NCBI RefSeq assembly: GCF_005405885.1
Contig: NZ_BJFL01000020.1
Span: forward strand, 1 to 64,000
Direction: 5' to 3'
DNA length: 64,000 bases
Origin: Gandjariella thermophila
GTDB taxonomy: Bacteria > Actinomycetota > Actinomycetes > Mycobacteriales > Pseudonocardiaceae
Made by a program: the position numbers and the translations under genes. How positions within the stretch are numbered: position 1 is the stretch's first letter; the number at the start of each line of letters is the position of its first letter. The notes under the pieces were generated by a model. The model ran no database searches. It saw nothing but the letters and a program-made list of their open reading frames with translations, and was not told where the DNA came from. Of this stretch, positions 8,239 through 16,242 are shown piece by piece.

Positions 8239-9113
8239 GCGGCTCTCAGCCGGAGTACCCCGTCTACCGGAGCTGTCTGTACGTGCCCGGTCACCAGCCG
8301 GACCGGATCGCGCGGGCATACGACTCCGAAGCGGACGCCGTGATCATCGACCTCGAGGACGCCGTTCCGGTTTCACTGAAGCCTCTGGCCCGCGAAACGG
8401 CCGCCACCATCACGTCGCGGCCCACCGCCAAACCGACCTTTGTCCGGCTGAACTCGATGCGCTCGACGCTCTGCGAGCAGGACGTGCTGGCGGTCGCCGG
8501 CGTCGGTCTGACCGGTGTGCGGCTTGCCAAGACGCAGCGGGTCGGCGAGGTCCGGCAGGTGGCGAAGCTGCTGCGCCAGGCGGGCAGCTCGGCCGTCATC
8601 CACGTGCTCATCGAGACGGCGAACGGGCTGGAGCACGCCTACCGGCTCGCCACCGCCTCGCCGTCGGTCGGCATGCTGGGACTGGGCGAATCCGACCTGC
8701 GTGCCGATCTGTACGCCAGCATGGACGGCGCCACCATGGACGCCGCCCGAACCCGGGTGATCATCGCCTCGCGGGCCGCCGGCCTGCCGAACCCGCTGCA
8801 GAGCGTGTTTCCCGATCCGCGGGACCTGGACGGACTGCTGGCCACCAGCCTGCACGGCAAGCAGCTCGGATTCATTGGGCGCATGGCCATTCACCCGTCG
8901 CAGGTGCCGGTCATCCACCGGGTGTACACGCCGCAGCCATACGAGATCGAGGAGGCGATGGAGATCTGCGCGGCGGCCGCGCTCGCGGAGGCGCAGAACC
9001 AGTCGATCGTCATCAACAGCAAGGGCAAGATGGTGGGTCCGCCCGCCATCGCCAACGCACAGCAGACCCTTCGACTCGCCAGCGCCCTGGACCTGGTTGG
9101 GAATGTGACGTGA
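8235..9113 (+). CDS. HpcH/HpaI-family CoA-ester lyase (CitE-like)
   Basis: A 292-residue TIM-barrel lyase. It opens with YRSCLYVPGHQPDRI, and keeps the metal and substrate residues of CitE-like lyases: DAVIIDLEDAV, the arginine in FVRLNS, the glutamate in VLIETANGLEHA, and LGLGESDLRADL. IHPSQ near the end is also typical. Family members cleave or form malyl-, citramalyl- or citryl-CoA-type esters. It is coupled to the CoA-transferase by ATGA and to the next gene by GTGA. With the CoA-transferase and MmgE/PrpD genes it resembles the itaconate degradation set of Pseudomonas, although the MaoC-type hydratase is missing. Direction and substrate are unknown. Confidence 0.88.
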   Translation: MSGSQPEYPVYRSCLYVPGHQPDRIARAYDSEADAVIIDLEDAVPVSLKPLARETAATITSRPTAKPTFVRLNSMRSTLCEQDVLAVAGVGLTGVRLAKTQRVGEVRQVAKLLRQAGSSAVIHVLIETANGLEHAYRLATASPSVGMLGLGESDLRADLYASMDGATMDAARTRVIIASRAAGLPNPLQSVFPDPRDLDGLLATSLHGKQLGFIGRMAIHPSQVPVIHRVYTPQPYEIEEAMEICAAAALAEAQNQSIVINSKGKMVGPPAIANAQQTLRLASALDLVGNVT

Positions 9114-9949
9114 CAGGCAACTCAGAACGGATCGGCGACCCGCTGCTGGCTGCGGTGGCGGCCGGCGTGGAGGCGATCGACCTCGCTCAGCCGCTCACCA
9201 ACGGAATGCCCTGCTCGCCGAACCATCCGGGCTTCCGCATGGTGCTCTCGCGGCGCCACGGGGACATGGTTCGGGCGGACGGCGGGTCCGCAGCGAACGA
9301 GGTGATCGTGACCGGTGGTCACGTCGGCACGCACATCGACGCGCTCGCCCACGTGTCCCAGCACGGCCTGCTGCACGGTGGCGTGGACGCCATGGCGGCC
9401 CAGACCGGCGGCGCGTTCGCGGTCCACGGCGTGGGCGCCATCCAGCCGAGGCTGTGCCACGGCGTGCTGCTGGACGTGGCGAAGCTGCACGGCGTGCGGC
9501 ACCTCCCCGGCGGCTACGGCATCACCGCCGAGGATCTGGCCGAGGCCGCGGAGCAGGCGAGGGTGCGTCCGCAGCGGGGTGGCGTCTGCCTGGTCAACAC
9601 CGGCTGGAGCGGCCTGTGGTCGGACCCGCAGCGCTATCTCGGGTTCGAGTCCGGCGTGCCCGGAGTCACCCCGGATGCCGCGCAGTGGCTGGTCCAGCAC
9701 GGGATCGTCGCGGCCGGCGCGGACACCTCCGCGTTCGAGCAGGTGCATCCGGGCCGCGGCCACGCCACCCTGCCGGTGCACCGGATCCTGCTCGTCGAGC
9801 ACGGCACACACATCATCGAGCACCTTCGTCTCGGCGAACTCGCCGCCCGCGGGATCGCGGAGTTCGCGTTCGTGCTGGCGCCGCTGAACATCGTCGGCGC
9901 GACCGGCTCGCCGCTGCGCCCGCTCGCCCTCGTGAGCGGTCATCGATGA
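9110..9949 (+). CDS. cyclase-family metal-dependent hydrolase
   Basis: A 279-residue member of the kynurenine-formamidase-like 'cyclase' family. The metal signature HVGTHIDALAH is present, preceded by a short IDLAQPLTNGMP lead that is common in the family. Members hydrolyse amides, lactones or isatin-like rings. In polyketide clusters some are loosely named cyclases, but that role is not established here. It starts with GTG overlapping the CitE-like stop and ends overlapping the MmgE/PrpD ATG, so it belongs to the five-gene coupled operon. It may open or close a ring in the small acid handled by the module. Confidence 0.87.
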   Translation: MTGNSERIGDPLLAAVAAGVEAIDLAQPLTNGMPCSPNHPGFRMVLSRRHGDMVRADGGSAANEVIVTGGHVGTHIDALAHVSQHGLLHGGVDAMAAQTGGAFAVHGVGAIQPRLCHGVLLDVAKLHGVRHLPGGYGITAEDLAEAAEQARVRPQRGGVCLVNTGWSGLWSDPQRYLGFESGVPGVTPDAAQWLVQHGIVAAGADTSAFEQVHPGRGHATLPVHRILLVEHGTHIIEHLRLGELAARGIAEFAFVLAPLNIVGATGSPLRPLALVSGHR

Positions 9950-11376
9950 GTGGCATCCGGGGGCTCATCGACGATGTGGCCGACTTCAGCGAACATGCCG
10001 CCCGGCAGGGTCTGCCGGCGGCCCGGCGGGACGTCGCCACGCGGGCCGTGCTCGACACCGTGGGCGTGATGGTCCTTGGCTCGGCGCAACCCATCCTGCA
10101 CACCGTGCTCGCCGTGACCGGCCAGTGGGGCGCCCGGCCCGAGTCCACCGCGATCGGCCACCACGAGCGCATGCCCAGCGCCTCGGCCGCGTTCGTCAAC
10201 GGCACGCTGGCGCACTGCATGGACTACGACGACACGCATCTGCCATCGGTGCTGCATCCCAGCGCGTCGGTCGTACCCGCCGTGCTCGCCGTCGCCGAGG
10301 CCGCCGGTCTGGACGGCCCACGCCTGCTGGACGCCACGGCGGTGGGCACCGAGGTGTGCATCCGGCTGGGCATGGCCGGATACGACGAGGAACAGCGGAA
10401 CTCGATCTTTTTCGACCGAGGGCAACACGCGACCAGCATCTGCGGCGCTGTGGGGTCCGCGGTGGCGGCGGCGATGGTGCTGGCCGGCGACGCCGCCACG
10501 ATCGCGGCCGCCGGGAGCATCGCGGCCAGCATGTCCAGCGGGCTGATCGAAGCGAACCGGACCGGGGGGACGGTCAAGCGGATACAGACCGGGTGGGCGG
10601 CGCACTGCGGGGTCACCGCGGCCCAGTTGGCGGTTGCCGGGCTCACCGGGCCACCCACCGCGCTCGAGGGGCGCTTCGGCTTCTTCCGCGCGTTCTGCGG
10701 CGAGCGCGCACGACCGGACCGGGTCACCGCCGCGCTCGGCGACCGCTGGCACGCCGACCAGGTGCACGTCAAACCGTACCCGTGCAACCACTTCTGCCAC
10801 GCAGGCATCGACGCGGCGATCGAGTTGCGGCGCCGGGGCGTGCGGCCCGATGACGTGCTCGCCATCGAACTCGGTGTGGCCGAACCGGTGTTGCGGACGA
10901 TCGCCGAACCGGCGGCGGACAAGGCCGCCCCGGCGACCGGGTACGCGGCGGCCTTCTCCGGCCCGTACACGGTCGCCGCCGCGCTGACCGGCGGCGGCGG
11001 TCTCGGTGTGTACGTCGACGATTTCACCGACGCAGCGGTCCGTCGCGCCGACGTGCTCGACCTGGCCGGCAAGGTGCGGTGCCACGCGGACCCCGAATGC
11101 ACCAGGATCTTTCCCGACCAGCTGCCGGCCAGGGTGACCGCGCATCTCCTGGACGGCCGCACCGAACAGGTCGCCTGCCTGACCAATCGGGGCGGCCCCG
11201 GTCGCCCGCTCACCGACGGCGAGCTGGACCTGAAGTTCTCCCTCAACGCCGAGAGCCGCTACGACGCCGCGACCACGGCGCTGATCAGCCACGAGATCCG
11301 TCGACTGGTCGAGGCCACGGACGTTCGGCCGACCATGCACCTGCTCAGAACGCACCACTCCGGAGGTATTTCGTGA
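9946..11376 (+). CDS. MmgE/PrpD family protein
   Basis: A 476-residue protein of the family that includes 2-methylcitrate dehydratase and cis-aconitate decarboxylase. Characteristic segments are FVNGTLAHCMDYDDTH (expected active-site region), an alanine-rich helical middle, RIQTGWAAHCGVTAAQLA, and VKPYPCNHFCHAGIDA. Members dehydrate, isomerise or decarboxylate tricarboxylic and related acids. A gene of this family also lies in the itaconate operon of Pseudomonas aeruginosa next to the CoA-transferase and CitE-like genes, a close parallel to this order. ATG 9946 overlaps the previous stop; the stop overlaps the next GTG. Whether it makes or consumes an itaconate-like acid is inference. Confidence 0.88.
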   Translation: MSGIRGLIDDVADFSEHAARQGLPAARRDVATRAVLDTVGVMVLGSAQPILHTVLAVTGQWGARPESTAIGHHERMPSASAAFVNGTLAHCMDYDDTHLPSVLHPSASVVPAVLAVAEAAGLDGPRLLDATAVGTEVCIRLGMAGYDEEQRNSIFFDRGQHATSICGAVGSAVAAAMVLAGDAATIAAAGSIAASMSSGLIEANRTGGTVKRIQTGWAAHCGVTAAQLAVAGLTGPPTALEGRFGFFRAFCGERARPDRVTAALGDRWHADQVHVKPYPCNHFCHAGIDAAIELRRRGVRPDDVLAIELGVAEPVLRTIAEPAADKAAPATGYAAAFSGPYTVAAALTGGGGLGVYVDDFTDAAVRRADVLDLAGKVRCHADPECTRIFPDQLPARVTAHLLDGRTEQVACLTNRGGPGRPLTDGELDLKFSLNAESRYDAATTALISHEIRRLVEATDVRPTMHLLRTHHSGGIS

Positions 11377-12479
11377 CCGGCATCAGCGCGGACCCGAAAT
11401 GGGCGACGCTTGATCCCGCAGTCCATCCGACCGACCCCGACGAGTACCTCAGGGTCGCCCTCGAATGGCACTTCGGCGCCGAGACCGGGTCCCCGTTCTG
11501 GCTCCGTCGAGCAGAGCAGCTCGACTTCGACCCGTTGCACGACGTGCGCACCTACGAGGACCTGGCGCTGTTCCCGAACGTCGTCGACGAGCTGCGGCAC
11601 GTCGCCGTCGAGGACCTGATCCCCCGCGGCTACGGGCCCAACCCGCCGGCGCCGAAGGTGTTCGAGACCGGCGGCACCACCGGCGCGCCGAAACGGGTCA
11701 TCCTGATGCCGGACTGGATCGAGGCCGCAGTCGACCGTATGCTCGCGGGCCCGGTTTTCGCCGGGCGGGAACCGGCCAACATCCTGGTGGCGGCGCCGAC
11801 CGGACCCCACAAGATCGGCTCTCAGTATGACTGGGTCGTCGCGCGGCAGAACACCGTCAAGTTCTCCATCGACATCGATCCGCGGTGGGTCAAGAAGCTG
11901 ATCGGCCAGGGCAAGGACGACGAGGTCAAGGCGTACGTCGAACACGTGCTGGACCAGATCGAGCACGTCCTGGAAAGCCAGCGCGTCGGCATGCTGGTGA
12001 CCACTCCCCCGCTGCTGCGGGCGTGCGCCGGCAGGCCGCGGCTCGCCGAACTGATCAACTCCAAGATCGACGTGGTGTTCTGGGGCGGCGCGCACATGAC
12101 CGTGGATGAGCGGTTCCAGCTCGCCTACGAGCACTTCCCGAACGTCACCATGATCAGCCGGTACAACAGCGCGCTGATCCTGGAGGGCGCTCGGGAACGC
12201 GACGGGCTCAGCCCGGACGACGACATCATCTACGACCCGCGCAGCCCGGTGGTGACCTTCCGGGTGGTTGACCCGCGGACGCGGCAGCCGGTCGCGTACG
12301 GCGAGCGCGGCCAGGTCGTGATGAACCACATCAGCAAGGGCATGTTCCTGCCCAACAACCTCGAACGGGACAGCGCCGTCCGGGTCCCGGGCCGGCCGGG
12401 TCAGATCGGTGACTCGGTAGCCGGCCCGAAGCCCGTCGAGACGTTCGGCGGCGAGCGCGTGATCGAGGGCATCTACTAA
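11373..12479 (+). CDS. PaaK/EhpF-like adenylating enzyme without C-terminal lid
   Basis: A 368-residue member of the ANL (acyl/aryl-CoA ligase) superfamily. The P-loop signature ETGGTTGAPKRV is near residues 102-113. The later MISRYNSALILEG matches the adenylate-binding region, and the DPRTRQPVAYGERGQVV region precedes the hinge. The mobile C-terminal domain with the catalytic lysine is missing, so the protein is about 60-150 residues shorter than phenylacetate-CoA ligases. Its size is close to EhpF, which adenylates a phenazine carboxylic acid. It probably activates an aryl or acyl acid as AMP ester. GTG 11373 follows GGAGG by six bases and overlaps the MmgE/PrpD stop. Confidence 0.8.
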   Translation: MTGISADPKWATLDPAVHPTDPDEYLRVALEWHFGAETGSPFWLRRAEQLDFDPLHDVRTYEDLALFPNVVDELRHVAVEDLIPRGYGPNPPAPKVFETGGTTGAPKRVILMPDWIEAAVDRMLAGPVFAGREPANILVAAPTGPHKIGSQYDWVVARQNTVKFSIDIDPRWVKKLIGQGKDDEVKAYVEHVLDQIEHVLESQRVGMLVTTPPLLRACAGRPRLAELINSKIDVVFWGGAHMTVDERFQLAYEHFPNVTMISRYNSALILEGARERDGLSPDDDIIYDPRSPVVTFRVVDPRTRQPVAYGERGQVVMNHISKGMFLPNNLERDSAVRVPGRPGQIGDSVAGPKPVETFGGERVIEGIY

Positions 12480-12496
12480 AGCCGGGTCCGTCGCCG

Positions 12497-13846
12497 CTAC
12501 GGCCCGATCCGGTGCGGCGTGGGCTGCGCGGGGGACCACGGCTCCCAGCCAAGGCGCCCGTCCCTCGCCAGCCCCATCAGCGCGCCCTGCTCCTCGGCGC
12601 CCACCGCCCGGTCCACGTCGGTGCCCTCGGCGCCGTCCGGGTCGATGAACAGCGCTGGCACGTCGACGCCGTGCACCGGCCGGCCCCCGAAGATGGGGTT
12701 GTTGCCGATCGGCGAGTTGGAGGGCACGTAGTCGAACACCTGCCACCAGCCCGGGGTGCCGACTTTGTGCGCCGCCACGAGCAGCCGCTCGGCCGGCTCG
12801 AAATACAGTTTCTCGGTCAGGAAGTCCACCTTGGCGTCATGGGCGGCGTCGGGATCCGGACCCGACCGCGCCGCGTACATGCGGTCGACCATGTCGGGTG
12901 CGAAGGCGTCGTACATCCTGGCCTCCGCCGCGACGACCGACACCAGCAACGGAACGTCGGCCATGAGCCCGTCACCGACGGCGTCAATCGGCATCTTGGG
13001 CAGGACCTCGCCGTCGACGAACGGTCCGTAGTACACCCGCCCGTCGTTCTTCAACTGCTTGCGGTGGATGTGCCGCAGCGCCACGTTGGGCACCGCGGCC
13101 AGCGCCGCCGGAGTGTCCGCGAGCGATCCGGCCTCGGCCATGAACCGCCGCGCCCGGCGCACCGCCTCATTCCTGGTCACCGGCGTCTCGGCGTTGCCGC
13201 TGTACAGCGCGGCCTTGTGGAACAGCCCGCGAGCCGCCGGGGCGCCCAGCAGCGTTCCCACGTCCGACGCACCCGAGGAGACGCCGAAGATGGTCACATT
13301 GGCCGGGTCACCGCCGAACTGCGCGATGTTGTCGCGGACCCAGCGGAGCAACAGGATCTGGTCCAGAACCGGGAGGTTGGCGCTGTCACCGTAGTCGGGG
13401 TCGAGATCGCCGAGGTAGAGCCAGCCCCACGGCCCGAGCCGGTAGTTCGCGGTGACGATGACGGCGTCGTGGCGGGCGGCGTAGACCCAGGCGTCCATCG
13501 ACGGCGAACTGCCGCTGCCGTACACGTGGCCACCGGAGTGCAGCCACACCAGTACCGGCCGGGACCCGCCGTCGGCGCCCGGCGACCAGATGTTCAGGTT
13601 GAGGCATTCCTCGTGTTCGACCGCGTCGGGGTAAACGACCTGCCAGGACATCCCCGAGTAGATCGGCACCTGCCAACTGATCGGGCCCCAGCGGGTCGCG
13701 TCGACAAGGTCGCCGCGCTGCGCCGGGACGGCTGGGCGGAACCGCCGCTCGATCCGCCCGTACGGCACGCCGCGCCAGTTCGGCACCTCGCGGTCGAGAA
13801 ATCCGCGCACTGGTCCCGACGACGTCTCCACCACCAGGCCACTCAT
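12497..13846 (-). CDS. type B carboxylesterase
   Basis: An alpha/beta-hydrolase of about 449 residues in the carboxylesterase/para-nitrobenzyl-esterase family. The N-terminus has TSSGPVRGFL and WRGVPYG; the ECLNLNIWSP disulfide-loop segment and LVWLHSGGHVYG oxyanion segment follow. The nucleophile elbow reads GVSSG rather than the usual GESAG. It ends earlier than the usual 480-550 residues. ATG 13846 has GAGGAG eight bases upstream. It is the only minus-strand gene between two plus-strand units, and shares a 92-base promoter region with the SDR gene. It could remove an ester or acyl group from the polyketide; the substrate is unknown. Confidence 0.85.
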   Translation of the reverse strand: MSGLVVETSSGPVRGFLDREVPNWRGVPYGRIERRFRPAVPAQRGDLVDATRWGPISWQVPIYSGMSWQVVYPDAVEHEECLNLNIWSPGADGGSRPVLVWLHSGGHVYGSGSSPSMDAWVYAARHDAVIVTANYRLGPWGWLYLGDLDPDYGDSANLPVLDQILLLRWVRDNIAQFGGDPANVTIFGVSSGASDVGTLLGAPAARGLFHKAALYSGNAETPVTRNEAVRRARRFMAEAGSLADTPAALAAVPNVALRHIHRKQLKNDGRVYYGPFVDGEVLPKMPIDAVGDGLMADVPLLVSVVAAEARMYDAFAPDMVDRMYAARSGPDPDAAHDAKVDFLTEKLYFEPAERLLVAAHKVGTPGWWQVFDYVPSNSPIGNNPIFGGRPVHGVDVPALFIDPDGAEGTDVDRAVGAEEQGALMGLARDGRLGWEPWSPAQPTPHRIGP

Positions 13847-13938
13847 CGCCGACACTCCTCAGGGTCGTCACGAATACATTTCCGTCATGAAAGTCGAATT
13901 CAAGCCTTGCTCAAGGAACAGCGTGTTCGCTTGCGGCC

Positions 13939-14706
13939 ATGACCACCAACGCAGACCGCAACCCGCAGCGCGTGGCCATCGTTACCGGCGGCGGGTCGGG
14001 CATCGGCCGCGCCGTCGCCAGGGAACTCGCCGCCCAGGGCTGCCACGTGATGATCGTCGGCAGGACCGAGCAGACCCTGGCCGAGACCGCGGCCGGGCAC
14101 GACTCGATCCATCCGCTCGCCGTCGACATCACCGCCGAGGAGGCGCCGGCGGTCATCGTCGCCACCGCGCTCGACAGGTTCGGCCGGATCGACATCCTGG
14201 TCAACAACGCCGGCATCGCGGAGCCCTGCCCGCTCAGCGAGCTCTCCGGCGACTCGATCGACCGTCAGATCGCGGTCAACCTGCGCGCACCCATGCTGCT
14301 CACCAGGCAGGCCCTCGACGCCCTCGCCGACTCCCGAGGCGTCGTGGTCAACGTGTCGTCCGCCGGGTCGCTGGGCCGGCGCGGGTGGCCCCACTTCTCC
14401 GCGTTCGGCGCAACGAAGGTGGGACTGGACTTCCTCACCAGGACGTGGAGCGTTGAACTGGCGCCGTTGGGCATCCGGGTCGTGGCGATCGCGCCCGGCG
14501 TGATCGACCGCGGCCCCGGCGGCCCGATGGGCGCCGACGCGGAGCACTACAACCGGTTCCTTTCCGACATCGCGAAGCGGACTCCGCTGGGGCGAGTGGG
14601 CAAGACCGCCGAGATCGCGTGGTGGGTCGGGGAGCTCGTCAAGCCGGAAGCCGCGTTCGCCACCGGCACGGTCCTCGTGGTCGACGGCGGGCTCAGCGTC
14701 ACGTGA
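13939..14706 (+). CDS. SDR-family protein with catalytic Tyr replaced by Phe
   Basis: A 255-residue short-chain dehydrogenase/reductase. The cofactor motif TGGGSGIG (16-23) and the NNAG motif (89-92) are intact, as is the catalytic serine region VSSAGS. The YxxxK motif is FGATK: phenylalanine 156 (codon TTC at 14404-14406) replaces the catalytic tyrosine, while lysine 160 remains. The C-terminus keeps TGTVLVVDGG. Without the tyrosine, ordinary ketoreduction should be impaired; a cyclase, dehydratase or structural role is possible. No strong ribosome-binding site precedes the ATG, so it may be leaderless or weakly translated. It is divergent from the carboxylesterase gene. Confidence 0.87.
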   Translation: MTTNADRNPQRVAIVTGGGSGIGRAVARELAAQGCHVMIVGRTEQTLAETAAGHDSIHPLAVDITAEEAPAVIVATALDRFGRIDILVNNAGIAEPCPLSELSGDSIDRQIAVNLRAPMLLTRQALDALADSRGVVVNVSSAGSLGRRGWPHFSAFGATKVGLDFLTRTWSVELAPLGIRVVAIAPGVIDRGPGGPMGADAEHYNRFLSDIAKRTPLGRVGKTAEIAWWVGELVKPEAAFATGTVLVVDGGLSVT

Positions 14707-14752
14707 CACGAGGCGCGCCGCCAGCGGAGTTGGTGGTACCCGCTCAGGGCGT

Positions 14753-14801
14753 TGCGAGCCGCCGTCCCTGTCAACGCACCAGCTGTCGCCGGCGGCTCGC
14801 A
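14753..14801. terminator. 12-bp stem-loop between convergent genes
   Basis: TGCGAGCCGCCG (14753-14764) is repeated inverted at 14790-14801 around a 25-base loop. It lies between the converging SDR and SnoaL-like genes, so it probably ends both transcripts, including the long minus-strand PKS operon. Confidence 0.6.
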
Positions 14802-14837
14802 CCCACCCCTCACCCGGCCGATCCGGGTACGGCTCGG

Positions 14838-15296
14838 CTACGACGGACTCGGCGCGACGACGTCGTCCCGGCGCACCACACGCCGTGCCACGTACCAGCG
14901 GCGGCCGTCCGAGACCAGTTCGTCCCGCATGACGGTGGACATCGTGATCCGGGTCTCGCCGGCGACCGAGTCGACGATGAGCACGTAGGACGTCGTCCGC
15001 GCGCTGGAGTCGGCCAGTTCGACGAGGTTCATGTTGGTCAGCACGTGGCGGCGGACCGTGCCCGCCTCCTTCAGCCGGGCGACGGTGCTCCGCGTGCCGG
15101 CGAGCAGCGCCGCGCGCCCCTTCACCTCCGGCGCGCCGTTGGGCGGCACGAAGACCCCTTCCTCGGTGAAGGTGTCCACCCAGCCCTCGGCGTCCCCATC
15201 GTCGAGGATCGCCATCTGCTCGGCGTAGAACTGTCCGAGCTCGGCCCACACGATGTGCCGGCGCACGCCGGTCTCGACTGTTGACAACTCAGCCAT
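14838..15296 (-). CDS. SnoaL-like / NTF2-fold protein
   Basis: A 152-residue NTF2-like protein of the SnoaL-like group that also includes small subunits of aromatic-ring dioxygenases. The segments GDAEGWVDTFTEEGVFVPPNG, shortened here as the DAEGWVDTFTEEG core, and WYVARRVVRR at the end are typical. In aromatic polyketide pathways such folds act as fourth-ring cyclases or hydroxylation partners. ATG 15296 has GGAG nine bases upstream. It is the last gene of the minus-strand operon, 31 bases after the MBL-fold gene. Cyclase or dehydratase function is inferred from context only. Confidence 0.78.
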   Translation of the reverse strand: MAELSTVETGVRRHIVWAELGQFYAEQMAILDDGDAEGWVDTFTEEGVFVPPNGAPEVKGRAALLAGTRSTVARLKEAGTVRRHVLTNMNLVELADSSARTTSYVLIVDSVAGETRITMSTVMRDELVSDGRRWYVARRVVRRDDVVAPSPS

Positions 15297-15327
15297 CACA
15301 CAATCTCCACTGTCCGTTCGTCCGGGC

Positions 15328-16242
15328 CTAGGCGTCGCATCGGGGCAGCCGGCCACCGTTGAAGTCGATCATTTCGTGGAACGCGTCGAGCACCGACAAC
15401 TCCGTGCCGAGCGGCAGCTCCGGGCTCACCAGTTCGACGTAGGCCCGGTGGAGGTTGCCCAGGATCCGCTCCGGGTCCAGCAGCAGCGCGAACGCGCCCA
15501 GGTCCGCGCGACGGGCTGCCTCCAGCGGCGTCCAGCCCCGCGCGACGCCGGCCCGCGCGACATCGAGCAGCCACCGCAGATACTCCTCGTTGTCGTCGAG
15601 CACCTCCGGGCCGCAAACCTGGCCGTGGCCGCACACGATGGTGCTCGGACCGAGTTGGCGCAGCCGGGTGAGCGCCCGCAGCGAACCGGTGACGGATCCC
15701 ATCAGGACGAAGGGCGTCACTCCCTTCATCGCCACGTCGCCGGCGTACAGCACCCGCGAGTCCGGCAGCCACGCCACGATGTCGTTCGTCGTGTGCGCCG
15801 GCCCCACGTGCAGCAGCTCGACGATCCGCGGGCCGAGGTCGAGTTCGAGCCGGTCCGGGAAGGTGAGATGCGGCCGCACCAGGGAGATCTCGCCCCAGTC
15901 GACGTCGGGCCAGAGCTGTTGCAGTCCCAGGCCGGCCTTGTCGATCTCGGCGCGGGCCGCGTCGTGCGCGATCACGGTCGCCGGAGGCGCGAACACGCAG
16001 TTGCCGAAGATGTGATCGCCATGGTGGTGCGTGTTCACGACGAAGCGGACCGGTCCCTGCCCCAGCTGTTCCAGCGTGTCCCGGAACGCGTGTGCCCGGC
16101 CGAGCGTGGCGACGGTGTCGATGACAACGAGACCGTCCCGCCCCCGGAGCACACCGGCGTTGCTCACACACCAGCCGCCCGGCGACTGGATGTACGCGTA
16201 GGCGCCGTCAGCCAACTCCGTCAGCGTGCCTGGACCCGTCAC
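15328..16242 (-). CDS. metallo-beta-lactamase-fold hydrolase
   Basis: A 304-residue MBL-fold protein. The zinc motif is NTHHHGDHIFGN (HxHxDH), with further ligands in HVGPAHTTNDIV, YAGDVA and VCGHG. Related enzymes hydrolyse thioesters, lactones or glyoxalase-type substrates; MBL-fold thioesterases release aromatic polyketides in fungi and some bacterial clusters. Its ATG overlaps the stop of the upstream O-methyltransferase (ATGA). The place between methyltransferase and SnoaL-like genes suggests late release or ring closure of the polyketide, but the substrate is not visible from sequence. Confidence 0.87.
   Translation of the reverse strand: MTGPGTLTELADGAYAYIQSPGGWCVSNAGVLRGRDGLVVIDTVATLGRAHAFRDTLEQLGQGPVRFVVNTHHHGDHIFGNCVFAPPATVIAHDAARAEIDKAGLGLQQLWPDVDWGEISLVRPHLTFPDRLELDLGPRIVELLHVGPAHTTNDIVAWLPDSRVLYAGDVAMKGVTPFVLMGSVTGSLRALTRLRQLGPSTIVCGHGQVCGPEVLDDNEEYLRWLLDVARAGVARGWTPLEAARRADLGAFALLLDPERILGNLHRAYVELVSPELPLGTELSVLDAFHEMIDFNGGRLPRCDA

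Noticed and set aside
9454-9945. N-terminal extension of the MmgE/PrpD frame
   Set aside because: It is low-complexity and overlaps the cyclase-family gene; ATG 9946 overlaps that gene's stop and starts family-like sequence.
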